Source: Lactiplantibacillus plantarum (lineage in GTDB: Bacteria > Bacillota > Bacilli > Lactobacillales > Lactobacillaceae). Taken from it: a stretch of DNA of 64,000 nucleotides. The first letter of the stretch is position 1. Each line of letters opens with the position of its first letter. Location: the NCBI RefSeq assembly GCF_014131735.1, contig NZ_CP039121.1, forward strand, positions 2,852,001 to 2,916,000, written 5' to 3'. Shown here in pieces: positions 20,994 to 30,362 of this stretch. Under the pieces are notes generated by a model that saw only the letters and a list, made by a program, of their open reading frames with translations, did no database searches and was not told where the DNA came from. The position numbers were made by a program, and so were the translations under genes.

Positions 20994-21138
20994 AGATTAC
21001 AAAACCAATCGTGATCATGAGCCAATTATTCTTAATTAGGAAAAGATACGCCGGTGCCATACTAAAACTCACCAATGCTAAGCTGATTAGACTGGCAATG
21101 ACTAGGTTAATGATGAATTGTTTATTTGAGTGTGCCAT
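20839..21138 (-). CDS. plnS: N-terminal half of a frameshifted CPBP protein (PlnS)
   Basis: 99 residues. Residues 1-65 match the beginnings of PlnV and PlnW (N-K-Q-F-I-I-N-L-V-I-A-S-L-I and two membrane segments). From R-V-R-Q-L-P-S-R onward the sequence turns polar and unlike any paralogue, ending D-N-G-R-A-H-Y-C. The matching continuation lies in the neighbouring frame (plnT). A ribosome site GAGGTAAGTA precedes the start. It is first after plnH in the exporter operon. I read it as a truncated protein without CPBP motifs. Confidence 0.65.
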   Translation of the reverse strand: MAHSNKQFIINLVIASLISLALVSFSMAPAYLFLIKNNWLMITIGFVIYALEAWGLYWLYRHTARVRQLPSRDVEVPGEHCTIRDCDYCDADNGRAHYC

Positions 21139-21227
21139 TACTTACCTCTTTCGTATGATATATGTGCTTCTAGATAACTTTACTTTACCACAGTGATATT
21201 TAGTCAGTTAGTACTGATGGTCAATCA

Positions 21228-22604
21228 TCAATTATTATCCAGCACCTTATCTTTATAATAATCAAACCAAGTCACCTTGCCCGTAATAATCGCCGTTTGC
21301 CCAATCATCCCGTAGCGTAGTAACTGTGCCTGATCGGCTGTAATCGGAACGGCCGCTGTCACTTCATAAAAAGTCGCTTTACTCTCCTCGACTGGTGAGA
21401 CCCCAATCTTTGTGACCACACCGTCCAAAATAATTGGCTTCGGTACGTTCCGCGTGACTTTGAATCTAATGGCTTGTTTGACTTTAACGGAAGAAATATC
21501 TGCCGTCGAAATATATAGCTTAACGTTCACTCGCCGTTGTTGCTTGATTATCGGTAAAATTTTAGCGATTTCAGCTCCTGAACTAACGTACTTTGCACCA
21601 CGGTAATTGTCTGCAACGTGTAGGACGCCGGCTTTGGTTGCCTTGATCGTGTAAGATTTTGATTGTGTCGTTAAGCTATCAATATCTGCTTTCACGGTCC
21701 GTAAATCTTGCTCGGCTTTCATTCGTTTCTCAGCGACTTCGCTTAACTGATCGTTCTTTAACATGGCTAATTTGGTATTGTTAGTCTCAACACTGTACTT
21801 CGTATCATCAAAGTCTTGTAATTCTTCTAACTGCACTTTAGCTGAGGACAACGAATCCTGAAGCGTATCTATCTGCTGTTGAATGTCTGCTAACGTTGCA
21901 GATTTAACTTCTTTTTTATCGTTTGCGTTGTTGGCCTCCTTTGACTTAGCGACATACTCATTAAAAACAGACCCATACTTGGCACTATTGGCATACTTGC
22001 TACCATTAGCCACCGCATTGTATAAGGCTTGATAAGCATCCAGATTGGTCTTAGTATTTGATACCACTTGTTGCGCGGTCTTCGTTAGCGTGGCTTTCTT
22101 AGTACTAGCAGCGCTCGATTTCGCTGCCAACATTTGATTCTCTGTTAAATAGATTTGACGCTGTTTTAAATAACTTTGCAATAGTTCTCGGTACCCAAAT
22201 TCATCGGTCGTTGGAAAAACATCACTGTCAGTATTGATGCCATCTTTAAAATGATCCAAGGCTGTTACTTGGCGTTGCAATTGCCGTTTGCTGACATTAT
22301 CTTCGCGTAATTTATTGCGATTAAAAACGTTAGTATAAACTAATAGCTTTTGACCCTTCTTCACTCGCGCACCTTCAACTAAATAATTCTTTTTGATGGC
22401 ACTATTGACAGTCGCTTGAATCACCGGAACCGTTCCGGTCGGTTGAACAGTTCCGGTACCATTAATAACAATCTCGCGCTTCGCTACGAGTGAAAACAGA
22501 ATCGTACCAATTAACAATAGCGTCACTGGAATAATTAGTAATGTTGAAAAATTTTGAAACCGAATCCCGTAAAACTCGCCACTTTCGAGCAGGTCTTTTC
22601 TCAT
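21228..22604 (-). CDS. plnH: Bacteriocin ABC-transporter accessory protein
   Basis: 458 residues of the ComB/LcnD/MesE type, a membrane-fusion-like partner of peptide exporters. It has one N-terminal membrane helix (F-S-T-L-L-I-I-P-V-T-L-L-L-I-G-T-I-L-F-S), a biotinyl-lipoyl-like segment (V-P-V-I-Q-A-T-V-N-S-A-I-K-K-N-Y-L-V-E-G), a central coiled coil from about 110 to 310, and a beta-rich C-terminus. It follows plnG by 15 bases, and the pair exports double-glycine peptides. Confidence 0.93.
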   Translation of the reverse strand: MRKDLLESGEFYGIRFQNFSTLLIIPVTLLLIGTILFSLVAKREIVINGTGTVQPTGTVPVIQATVNSAIKKNYLVEGARVKKGQKLLVYTNVFNRNKLREDNVSKRQLQRQVTALDHFKDGINTDSDVFPTTDEFGYRELLQSYLKQRQIYLTENQMLAAKSSAASTKKATLTKTAQQVVSNTKTNLDAYQALYNAVANGSKYANSAKYGSVFNEYVAKSKEANNANDKKEVKSATLADIQQQIDTLQDSLSSAKVQLEELQDFDDTKYSVETNNTKLAMLKNDQLSEVAEKRMKAEQDLRTVKADIDSLTTQSKSYTIKATKAGVLHVADNYRGAKYVSSGAEIAKILPIIKQQRRVNVKLYISTADISSVKVKQAIRFKVTRNVPKPIILDGVVTKIGVSPVEESKATFYEVTAAVPITADQAQLLRYGMIGQTAIITGKVTWFDYYKDKVLDNN

Positions 22605-22619
22605 TATTCAGTTCCCCCC

Positions 22620-24770
22620 TCAGCTATTGATCAAGTCGTAATAGTAACCATGTTCATTCAACAATGCCGCATGGGTCCCCTCTTCAGCGACCCGACCATC
22701 ATGCAGAACGATGATATGATTCGTCCGCTTTGCAATCGACAACCGGTGGGCAATAAAAATAATCGTCTTGTCAGTCATTGCCACTAAATTATCAATTAAT
22801 TGTTTTTCAGTAATTGCATCCAGTCCACTCGTCGACTCATCAAATATCAAGACTTGAGCGGGTGATAATAACGCTCTCGCAATCGTTAATCGTTGTCGCT
22901 GACCACCTGATAGTGTATTACCATTCTCATCTAGCTTAGTTTGGTATTGCATGGCCATTTTATTAATATCCGTATCAATTAACGCCAATTGGCAAGCCTT
23001 CGCAATATCTTTCTCAGTAATACCGCTGCGATTACCTAATCTTAAATTTTCTTCAATGGTCGCTGAAAAGATGTATGGTTCCTGCGGGATGTAGTTAATA
23101 TGGGTCCGCAATGTATGCTTATCGATGTTCTTAACGTTGAAGCCATTCAATATGACATCACCACTATTTGGTTGATAAAAATCAATAAGCAATTTAACTA
23201 ACGTGGACTTGCCAGAGCCACTCATCCCCACAATTGCAACCTTATCATGTTGTCGAATCGTCAAATTAACATCATCTAAGACATTTTCACCGTAACCATA
23301 ACGATAGCTGACCCCTTGTAACTTAATATCACCATTTAATTGACTTTCATTATGAATTGGCCGTGACGCCTCAAATTCACTAGCGACCAAATACACTTCA
23401 TTTAACCGGTTGTTAGCGACCTTAGCGCTTTGAAGCTTAGTCTGCAAATTAATAATATTCTGTAGTGGATTAACAAAATAGGCTAATAAAGCATTATATG
23501 TCATGAGCTCCCCAACTGATAACTGATTATGAATGACGAGATTGGCGCCCACCCATAGAACAACAACTTCTAAGACTAACTGTATAAACAGTTTTAATGC
23601 CTGTTGCAAAGTATCCGCTTTAAGATAGGCTAAACTCTTACGTAGATAATCAACAAATTCTGAATCAATTTTCTGATAACGTTCCGTCTCACCATTCAGC
23701 GCCTTAACAGTTTCAATCCCATGAAGATCCTCAATAATGGCTGAACTCAAAATAGCATTGCTCTCCATTTCCTTTTGATTCAATCGTTCAAAGGATTTAT
23801 TAAAGGCTAAGATGACAACCGCGTAGATTGGCAACGAGAGTAACGTAATCCAAAAAAGTGTCATATTCTGGATTACCAAGATTGCCCCCATAATAATAAC
23901 GATGCTGACATCTAAAAACAGCGAAACAATTGTGCTAGCTAACGCATCAATAATCTTACTGGCATCCGTAAACCTCGAAACAATTTCCCCCGTCCGCCGA
24001 GTGGCAAAAAAACTCATTGGCAATTCAAAGACGTGCCGAATATAGCCTAAAATAATTTCAATCGAAAGTCGTTGACCTAAAACCGCCAATAAAAAATTCT
24101 GGGCATAAGTAAAGATAGCCTGAAAGGTATAAAAAACGATTAGACCAATGGCCACCACTGCCAATGTACTGTGCATATTATTGGGAATATAAGTATCAAT
24201 CACCGCTTGTAAGAAATAAGACCCACAGATACTAATAATCGTGATTAAAACTGCAGCAAGCACAATATTAATAACCAGTCGGCGCTGCTTTAATAAGCTT
24301 GGAATAAATCCCCATAGTGAGCCCTTATCTTGCTTAACTGGCTTATATTCCGACTTCGGTGCAAAGAAAAGGGCAACTCCGGACCATTCGCTTTCAAACC
24401 GTTCCTTTGACATACTGATAACCGCAACTGTTGGGTCCGGATCAGCAATCACGACATGCGTTTTCGAGGTTTTTACAACGACATAAAAATGCTGTAGATC
24501 CCCATTTTTGGTAACATGCACAATGAATGGCAATGGTAAATCTTGTACCTCGAAAAGACTCATATCTGCTTGAATTGCTTTGGTTTCAAAACCTAACTTT
24601 TCGGCCGTTTTTACTAATCCTAATGCCGTAGTCCCTTCTAAACTCGTTTTAGCAATATTTCTTAGATAGGCCAATGATGTTGTCGAACCATAATTTTTCA
24701 AAATCATTGCTAAAGCTGCGACCCCACAGTCCATCTCGTCAACTTGCGCAACATAGTTTCTCCAATGCAT
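22620..24770 (-). CDS. plnG: Bacteriocin exporter with C39 leader peptidase
   Basis: 716 residues in three parts. Residues 1-150 are a C39 cysteine peptidase, with the active-site cysteine in Q-V-D-E-M-D-C-G-V (C15) and a histidine in L-Q-H-F-Y-V-V-V. Residues 160-460 are a six-helix exporter membrane domain. Residues 475-716 are the ATPase, with Walker A G-M-S-G-S-G-K-S-T, signature L-S-G-G-Q-R-Q-R and Walker B V-L-I-F-D-E-S-T. It cuts the G-G leaders of PlnA, E, F, J, K and N-like precursors and exports them. It is transcribed divergently from plnEFI. Confidence 0.95.
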   Translation of the reverse strand: MHWRNYVAQVDEMDCGVAALAMILKNYGSTTSLAYLRNIAKTSLEGTTALGLVKTAEKLGFETKAIQADMSLFEVQDLPLPFIVHVTKNGDLQHFYVVVKTSKTHVVIADPDPTVAVISMSKERFESEWSGVALFFAPKSEYKPVKQDKGSLWGFIPSLLKQRRLVINIVLAAVLITIISICGSYFLQAVIDTYIPNNMHSTLAVVAIGLIVFYTFQAIFTYAQNFLLAVLGQRLSIEIILGYIRHVFELPMSFFATRRTGEIVSRFTDASKIIDALASTIVSLFLDVSIVIIMGAILVIQNMTLFWITLLSLPIYAVVILAFNKSFERLNQKEMESNAILSSAIIEDLHGIETVKALNGETERYQKIDSEFVDYLRKSLAYLKADTLQQALKLFIQLVLEVVVLWVGANLVIHNQLSVGELMTYNALLAYFVNPLQNIINLQTKLQSAKVANNRLNEVYLVASEFEASRPIHNESQLNGDIKLQGVSYRYGYGENVLDDVNLTIRQHDKVAIVGMSGSGKSTLVKLLIDFYQPNSGDVILNGFNVKNIDKHTLRTHINYIPQEPYIFSATIEENLRLGNRSGITEKDIAKACQLALIDTDINKMAMQYQTKLDENGNTLSGGQRQRLTIARALLSPAQVLIFDESTSGLDAITEKQLIDNLVAMTDKTIIFIAHRLSIAKRTNHIIVLHDGRVAEEGTHAALLNEHGYYYDLINS

Positions 24771-24852
24771 ACTTGTACTCCCCTCACCAATTATTAAGTA
24801 TCGGTATCTATTTAATTATGGGCTAACAAATGTTATCGTATGCCAACTATCT

Positions 24853-24882
24853 ATTAACGTACATAATTTTATGATAAATGTC
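24853..24882 (-). promoter_or_regulatory. PlnC/D-type repeat pair in the plnG promoter
   Basis: ATTAACGTA at 24853-24861 is a perfect core repeat. A weaker partner (ATAAATGTC) lies 21 bases further at 24874-24882. Both are in minus orientation, facing plnG. Confidence 0.6.
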
Positions 24883-24925
24883 CTCATCAGGCTTAACGGT
24901 TAAACATCAACTAGCTAACATTGGT

Positions 24926-24945
24926 ATTTGACGTTAAGAGAACGT
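24926..24945 (+). promoter_or_regulatory. PlnC/D-type repeat in the plnEFI promoter
   Basis: GACGTTAAG at 24930-24938 matches the TACGTTAAT core in plus orientation, about 100 bases before plnE. The upstream partner is too degenerate for me to fix. Confidence 0.45.
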
Positions 24946-25036
24946 TTTTTTACTTTTATAATTTTTTCAACAATCTGGTAAAAAAATAAATTAAACTAAA
25001 TTTGTTCCAAATAACATCATACAAGGGGGATTATTT

Positions 25037-25207
25037 ATGCTACAGTTTGAGAAGTTACAATATTCCAGGTTGCCGCAAAAAAAGCTTGCCAAAATATCTG
25101 GTGGTTTTAATCGGGGCGGTTATAACTTTGGTAAAAGTGTTCGACATGTTGTTGATGCAATTGGTTCAGTTGCAGGCATTCGTGGTATTTTGAAAAGTAT
25201 TCGTTAA
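25037..25207 (+). CDS. plnE: Two-peptide bacteriocin plantaricin E precursor
   Basis: 56 residues, recognised directly. The leader (M-L-Q-F-E-K-L-Q-Y-S-R-L-P-Q-K-K-L-A-K-I-S-G-G) ends in the double glycine that PlnG cleaves. The mature part begins F-N-R-G-G-Y-N-F-G-K-S and holds two GxxxG-type motifs that interlock with PlnF in the target membrane. AGGGGGA precedes the ATG. PlnE and PlnF together permeabilise related bacteria. Confidence 0.97.
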   Translation: MLQFEKLQYSRLPQKKLAKISGGFNRGGYNFGKSVRHVVDAIGSVAGIRGILKSIR

Positions 25208-25231
25208 TTTTCTTGGGGGAGATCAACAATT

Positions 25232-25390
25232 ATGAAAAAATTTCTAGTTTTGCGTGACCGTGAATTAAATGCTATTTCAGGTGGCGTTTTCCATGCCTAT
25301 AGCGCGCGTGGCGTTCGGAATAATTATAAAAGTGCTGTTGGGCCTGCCGATTGGGTCATTAGCGCTGTCCGAGGATTCATCCACGGATAG
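25232..25390 (+). CDS. plnF: Two-peptide bacteriocin plantaricin F precursor
   Basis: 52 residues. The leader M-K-K-F-L-V-L-R-D-R-E-L-N-A-I-S-G-G is followed by the mature peptide V-F-H-A-Y-S-A-R-G-V-R-N-N-Y-K-S. It starts 25 bases after plnE with a GGGGGAGA ribosome site and is the partner of PlnE in a 1:1 complex. The immunity gene plnI follows. Confidence 0.97.
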   Translation: MKKFLVLRDRELNAISGGVFHAYSARGVRNNYKSAVGPADWVISAVRGFIHG

Positions 25391-25488
25391 TTCAAGCCAT
25401 CAAGTTTAAGCACTATAAGAAAGCACTCGATTTATGACTGGGCCTGCAGTGCTCAGCCTTTTTAGTTTATATGGGGGGAATTTTAACT

Positions 25489-26262
25489 ATGCCATTAATA
25501 AAAGTAATAATCACAGCTATTTACTACCTAATAGTGCTCTTTTTAATGAATCCTTTGACTGATATTATGGGAATAAAAGACGGACCCTTTCAATTCATAT
25601 TAACTGAATCTATTATATTAATCGCGATAATCATTCTGAATAGGCGATATGTTAAGCAACCTATCCACTGGCTACCCGTTAATATCATGTCAATATTAAA
25701 GAAGAATAGTCTGCCTTTGAGCCTAGCAATAATATTTCTACTTATTTTCTTTCGAAACCACATGTATCAATTTTTAATCTCATTATTACTTTCGTTGATT
25801 GTAGCGATAACTGAAGAATACGCTTTTCGTGGCATGATATTCAGAACGCTTTTAGCACTAAACCTTAAAAAATTTGCCACATTGCAGGCCACCATCGCTT
25901 CGATGATGACTGCTTCGCTTATTTTTGCGGCTATGCATTTGGTCAACCTTTTATCACAGCCCGTATGGTCAGTATTGTGTCAGGTTCTCTATGTTATTGG
26001 GTTAGGTATTTTACTTGCAGCAATCTATTTAAAAACCGGAAGCTTACTGGCTGCCATTAGTGTCCATTGGTTGATAGATTTTTCTAGTTTCTATTCTCAA
26101 GGTATTGACCCAACTCAATCACCCATTAACGGGCCAATGGAAGCTCTTCTAAAGGGGCTCTTTCTAAATATTTTATTCATTGGCATTGCTACGTTTATCC
26201 TATCCTCTAAGCATTGGAAGTTATTGAGTATCCTAAATATTGAAGATAAAATAGACGAGTAA
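25489..26262 (+). CDS. plnI: Plantaricin EF immunity protein, CPBP family
   Basis: 257 residues from ATG 25489; a longer start at 25471 lies inside the GGGGGG ribosome site. Seven or so membrane helices. CPBP motifs: E-E-Y-A-F-R-G at 109-115, A-A-M-H in motif 2 and V-H-W-L-I-D near the end. PlnI protects the producer against plantaricin EF. It is the last gene of plnEFI, 98 bases after plnF. Confidence 0.93.
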   Translation: MPLIKVIITAIYYLIVLFLMNPLTDIMGIKDGPFQFILTESIILIAIIILNRRYVKQPIHWLPVNIMSILKKNSLPLSLAIIFLLIFFRNHMYQFLISLLLSLIVAITEEYAFRGMIFRTLLALNLKKFATLQATIASMMTASLIFAAMHLVNLLSQPVWSVLCQVLYVIGLGILLAAIYLKTGSLLAAISVHWLIDFSSFYSQGIDPTQSPINGPMEALLKGLFLNILFIGIATFILSSKHWKLLSILNIEDKIDE

Positions 26263-26516
26263 TCATCCATTCTGAATTCCTATAAATTATTGTTTGCAGC
26301 ACTACAATTTCAATTATCTCTGAAGTTTTGGGTTACGCTAAGAGCTAGTCATATCGCTAACTAAATTTCACGTCTTAACGCTATGCTAATATACTTTACG
26401 ATCGAGTACTGTGCTTACTTTTTAGTCATTTTAATACTCATAAGATCACAATTAGAGCCCTACTCCAACTATCTTCAGCGCCTATATTATATAATCAGAT
26501 TTCATATTCATAACAA

Positions 26517-26556
26517 AAGAGCCCTGTCAAATAACACTGACAGAAGCTCTAAATAA
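26517..26556. terminator. Hairpin terminator after plnD
   Basis: AGAGC plus CTGTCA pair with TGACAG plus GCTCT around a short loop; a T-run follows on the minus strand. It may also stop transcripts coming from plnI. Confidence 0.65.
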
Positions 26557-26566
26557 TATTAAAAAA

Positions 26567-27310
26567 CTAGTTGTCTCTCAACAACTTATTCAATTCCCGC
26601 GACTTTCTAAACGAAGCCTTACACCTAATTTCACCGTCGAGCAACAACTCTTTTTCTTTATAGTCAAAACTTCGCAAATGATTTAAATTTACCAGCGAGC
26701 TCTTATCGCATCGGAAAAATTGCGGATACTTTTCTTCGAGCGCATTTAAATTTCCTGGGAACTCAGCAACCTTATTAATAGCATGGAGTTGTACGCTGCC
26801 CGGACGCAGTTTAGATGTACTCAACAAAATCACATCATCTAATGCGAGTGAAAAGTATCGCGTTCCTAACTTATAGTTAAAAACATCTTTGCGCTGACTA
26901 TTAGTCTTTTTTAATTCGTTCTGTACTACATTGATGTCCTTAATAATCCTTTGCGTAATTAGGTCAGCAGACTGGTCTTTCAAAATATAATCCAACGGTG
27001 CAATCCGCCGTTCCAGAGTTACAAACGATAGCTCATCGTGTGTTGTAATGAAAACTATTTTAGCCAATGGTATCGTTGCCCGAATTCGACTGGCTAATTC
27101 AAGTCCAGTCTGTTTGTCCTCACCAATTTCCATATCCAAAAAGAAAAGGCCATCTTGTTGTTGATTCAAATCTGCTAGAATTATTTTTTGATCATCCGTT
27201 GCAACCCTAAGCTCCATTGCAAACTCATTAATCATAATTGTATTATTGACGGTCTTACAATAATTATCTCTTTGCTCAGCATTATCCTCGTATAAATAAA
27301 TTGGAAACAA
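26567..27310 (-). CDS. plnD: LytTR response regulator PlnD
   Basis: 247 residues from a TTG start preceded by GGAGGAAG. The receiver domain is at residues 1-125, with acidic E-D-N and phospho-acceptor D59 in F-F-L-D-M-E-I-G. A LytTR DNA-binding domain is at 140-245 (F-F-R-C-D-K-S-S-L-V-N-L-N-H-L). It is a paralogue of PlnC. In the published pln system PlnC activates and PlnD dampens the regulated promoters; both bind the 9-bp direct repeats. Confidence 0.93.
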   Translation of the reverse strand: MFPIYLYEDNAEQRDNYCKTVNNTIMINEFAMELRVATDDQKIILADLNQQQDGLFFLDMEIGEDKQTGLELASRIRATIPLAKIVFITTHDELSFVTLERRIAPLDYILKDQSADLITQRIIKDINVVQNELKKTNSQRKDVFNYKLGTRYFSLALDDVILLSTSKLRPGSVQLHAINKVAEFPGNLNALEEKYPQFFRCDKSSLVNLNHLRSFDYKEKELLLDGEIRCKASFRKSRELNKLLRDN

Positions 27311-27428
27311 TCATTCTTCCTCCAAAATTGTCAAAAATATAATTGTTTGCTTGCTCTTACCATGAAAAGCAGTCTATCTCAAAACAAGATACTACGATTC
27401 ATTGCCCTGGCTATAAAAGATAAGTTTC

Positions 27429-28172
27429 CTATTTCTTTTTCAATATTTTGTTAAGCTCCCGAGACTTTCTATACGAAACACTGCACTTAATGTTATCTAT
27501 CATGGTAAGCTCTTTTTTTTGATAATCATAACTATCAACATAATCTATATTTACCAATGAACTTTTATCACACCTAAAAAATTGTGAGTATTTATTTTCA
27601 AAACTATTTAAATCACCTGGAAAATCTGCCACTTTATTTTTGGCAGTCAGCCTAATACTACCCGGTCGTTCTTTATTAGTGCTCAGCATAATAACATCAT
27701 TAATAGGAACTGAAAAGAAACGCGTTCCGATTTTATAACCTAAAATATCCTTATGCTGCACAGTTTCTGTCTTGAGAATAGTTTGAGTTGCATCAATATC
27801 CTTAACTATTTTTTGCTTAATATCATCAAGGCCTTGTTCTTTCAAAATATAATCCAACGGTGCAATCCGCCGCTCCAGTGTCAAAAAAGATAACTCTTCA
27901 TGAGTTGTAATAAATACAATTTGTGCACAAGGTAACTGCTGCCGAATTTCATCTGCTAAATTCAACCCGGCCTGAGTTTGTTCCCCAATTTCCATATCCA
28001 AGAAAAACAGCCCTTCTTTAGAATTCATAACATTATTCATTAACTCTTGTAAATCTCCTGTCGCCACCACCAACTGCATATCATATTCTTTAATCATGAT
28101 TATATTCTTTATAATACTTATATACTCTACTCTTTGGGCCTCGTTATCTTCTAATAAATAAATTGGAAACAC
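27429..28172 (-). CDS. plnC: LytTR response regulator PlnC
   Basis: 247 residues from a GTG start after GGAGGAT, abutting the stop of plnB. The layout is the same as PlnD: receiver with D59 in F-F-L-D-M-E-I-G, then LytTR with R-C-D-K-S-S-L-V-N-I. About two thirds of residues are shared with PlnD, so the pair arose by duplication. It is the activator of the quorum-sensing circuit. Confidence 0.93.
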   Translation of the reverse strand: MFPIYLLEDNEAQRVEYISIIKNIIMIKEYDMQLVVATGDLQELMNNVMNSKEGLFFLDMEIGEQTQAGLNLADEIRQQLPCAQIVFITTHEELSFLTLERRIAPLDYILKEQGLDDIKQKIVKDIDATQTILKTETVQHKDILGYKIGTRFFSVPINDVIMLSTNKERPGSIRLTAKNKVADFPGDLNSFENKYSQFFRCDKSSLVNIDYVDSYDYQKKELTMIDNIKCSVSYRKSRELNKILKKK

Positions 28173-29501
28173 TTATTTATCCTCCGTAACAATTAACATC
28201 ATTGTGACATAATTTTTCTTGGTTTCAATATCCATATAGAAACCCTTCTGCTGTTCAACAAGATCCCGCACATTAGTCAGACCTAAGCCACGATTACTAC
28301 CCTTAGTTGAATAACCAGTTTCAAAAATCTGATGCTGATTAAAATCTGAATCGATAGGATTACTAATGGCAATTTCAGCGGTGTTATCAATTTCATTAAA
28401 AGCTACTGTCACTATTTTATCAGTCATTTTTTGGGCTTGCTCAATGGCATTATCCAATAAATTACCAATAATACGTACAGCCACTGTAACACCATGACTG
28501 AGAATAAAGTCAGTGTTAGCTATTTCAATCGTCAACTTAACCCCGCACTGTTTCGCATAAAAAAACTTCTGTACAACTAACCCGCGCAATATCTCATTCT
28601 TCAGATGCTGAACACTTGCAATGCTACCGTCATTTAGGCTTGCTCTGAATTCTCCGCTCTGGGTATAGTCGGTCAAATAATCCTTAATTTCACTTATATT
28701 ATCTTGAGTATTTAAACTAGCAATTAGGTTCTTATAATCATGTTTAAATTTTCTTAATTCTAGATATTGATGCTCAACACTCTTAAGATAATCATTTAAT
28801 TGCTTATTCTGCAATTTTTCAGCTGCTATCTTTTTTTGCCAAGCATATACTCTAATCGTTTCTAATGTTTGCCAACTAATAAGCCCAAGCATCAAAACAA
28901 ATGTCAACAGTAAAGTTAGTTGAATTGTAGCTGTTACACCTTGAAAGTTGCTAATAAATAACAACATTTCTATTGATCCAAAGAAAGCTAACAATATAAT
29001 GAATAGATGCCTATTTATTCTTTCGTCATCACTTATATCAAACGAGCCTGTGTATCGTCTCACCATTTTGTACACAAGATTGAACACCAAAAATCCGATA
29101 ATATACATCACAATAATTTCAATACCAATGAATAAATCACCATACTCCGACAAGCCAGAAATTTTATCGGCATCTAAGTAGATATACAGAAATCCTCTAC
29201 TTAAATAAGAAGCCAAAGCTAAAATTACTATCTGACTAGAAATCAACATTAAGAATACATTTAGATGATAATAATTTATTTTTGGTTGGCACTTTTCCTT
29301 AATAATTGCCCCCAAAACCAAAATTAGCGATGTAGTGTCATCCAAGATAGCTCCTACTAAGGACAGCACTAGTAATAAAATCAACGAATAAATGATTCTT
29401 TTAATGTTCGTATTACTGAAGATGAAGTTATATACCAAGATAATGCCAAGATAAATGAAAAACGATTGAATAACGCTATCGAAGATACTGATTTCAACCA
29501 A
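28173..29501 (-). CDS. plnB: Sensor histidine kinase PlnB (AgrC-like)
   Basis: 442 residues with six or seven N-terminal membrane helices (to about residue 215), a short linker, the phospho-acceptor H254 in K-F-K-H-D-Y-K-N and a degenerate HPK10-type ATPase domain with N-L-L-D-N-A and S-T-K-G-S-N-R-G-L-G-L. It detects the PlnA pheromone at the cell surface. It lies between plnA and plnC in one transcription unit. Confidence 0.94.
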   Translation of the reverse strand: MVEISIFDSVIQSFFIYLGIILVYNFIFSNTNIKRIIYSLILLLVLSLVGAILDDTTSLILVLGAIIKEKCQPKINYYHLNVFLMLISSQIVILALASYLSRGFLYIYLDADKISGLSEYGDLFIGIEIIVMYIIGFLVFNLVYKMVRRYTGSFDISDDERINRHLFIILLAFFGSIEMLLFISNFQGVTATIQLTLLLTFVLMLGLISWQTLETIRVYAWQKKIAAEKLQNKQLNDYLKSVEHQYLELRKFKHDYKNLIASLNTQDNISEIKDYLTDYTQSGEFRASLNDGSIASVQHLKNEILRGLVVQKFFYAKQCGVKLTIEIANTDFILSHGVTVAVRIIGNLLDNAIEQAQKMTDKIVTVAFNEIDNTAEIAISNPIDSDFNQHQIFETGYSTKGSNRGLGLTNVRDLVEQQKGFYMDIETKKNYVTMMLIVTEDK

Positions 29502-29691
29502 GCTACTACCTCTAAAGTATTTTTTATTCGATCATTATCTAACTATTCTAAAATAATGATTATTAGTTTACTTTATCAGCAAAATTATCATTTTATAGTC
29601 TTCTTTTCAAGTGTTGTGACTCTTTAAAAATGCCCCACCTTACGCCATCTATACGAAATATAACTTGAAAAACAGTTATTCAATAAATCAA

Positions 29692-29838
29692 TTACCATCC
29701 CCATTTTTTAAACAGTTTCTTTACCTGTTTAATTGCAGTTGCCCCCATCTGCAAAGAATACGCACTACTCTTTCCACCTACTATTTTTTGCATTTCCTTA
29801 TTACTAAGTTGCTTCATACCTTTAATTTGAATTTTCAT
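29692..29838 (-). CDS. plnA: Plantaricin A, induction-factor precursor
   Basis: 48 residues, recognised directly. The leader M-K-I-Q-I-K-G-M-K-Q-L-S-N-K-E-M-Q-K-I-V-G-G is followed by the cationic amphiphilic peptide K-S-S-A-Y-S-L-Q-M-G-A. A GAGGTGATTAT ribosome site precedes the ATG. The secreted peptide works as a pheromone through PlnB and has weak antimicrobial action of its own. The gene is under the repeat promoter at 29895-29924, which gives positive feedback. Confidence 0.97.
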   Translation of the reverse strand: MKIQIKGMKQLSNKEMQKIVGGKSSAYSLQMGATAIKQVKKLFKKWGW

Positions 29839-29894
29839 AATAATCACCTCGCTTTTAGGATAATGTGTTTTTGAAGTACGGAGGAATTATTTCT

Positions 29895-29924
29895 ATTAAC
29901 GTACATTTTTTAAATTTAAACGTG
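29895..29924 (-). promoter_or_regulatory. PlnC/D direct-repeat promoter of plnABCD
   Basis: ATTAACGTA at 29895-29903 and TTAAACGTG at 29916-29924, in minus orientation and exactly 21 bases apart, match the 9-bp repeats bound by LytTR regulators in this locus. Confidence 0.8.
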
Positions 29925-30173
29925 AATCACCATGAAATTCCAACTATGCTATCAATCAATATTTGATGAATGTCAAAGTCACTATTTTGAATAGATCTTG
30001 ATTACTTTGAACATACTTAGAGGATAAAATAACATTAACTTAAGTGTAGCGCTAAAGAATTCAAGATAAACTCCCATTAGTACTGTACTTAGATTAATAT
30101 ATTTTTCGTGAACAAGTTCAAATCATTTCCTCTAAGTAAATTTAAATAATGCCAAAAATACCGTTAATAATAT

Positions 30174-30362
30174 TTATTTTCTCTTACTTGTAAAGGCTCT
30201 CAAAAATAAATAGATTGCAATTAATATCATTATCCACGGGCTAACCGCGGTATTGTACTTTAATAAAACATCTCCTACAAGACCAATCACAGCTAACACC
30301 CCTAGCCAAAAAGAATATGCTTTATAAAAATCGCGGTTCAATTTCATATTGTAGGATTTCAT
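30174..30362 (-). CDS. Small two-helix membrane protein, possible PlnQ
   Basis: 62 residues: a basic start (M-K-S-Y-N-M-K-L-N-R-D-F-Y-K), hydrophobic helices at about 17-34 and 42-55, and an R-K-R-K tail. It is in the position where plnQ is described after plnP in some strains, but I cannot confirm the sequence match. The size and topology also fit small bacteriocin-immunity or holin-like proteins. It is the only open frame in this low-GC stretch with a ribosome-site-like GGAGTGAAC. Confidence 0.45.
   Translation of the reverse strand: MKSYNMKLNRDFYKAYSFWLGVLAVIGLVGDVLLKYNTAVSPWIMILIAIYLFLRAFTSKRK

Noticed and set aside
29665..29874. 69-codon plus-strand frame over plnA
   Set aside because: Reverse reading of plnA, whose identity on the minus strand is certain.
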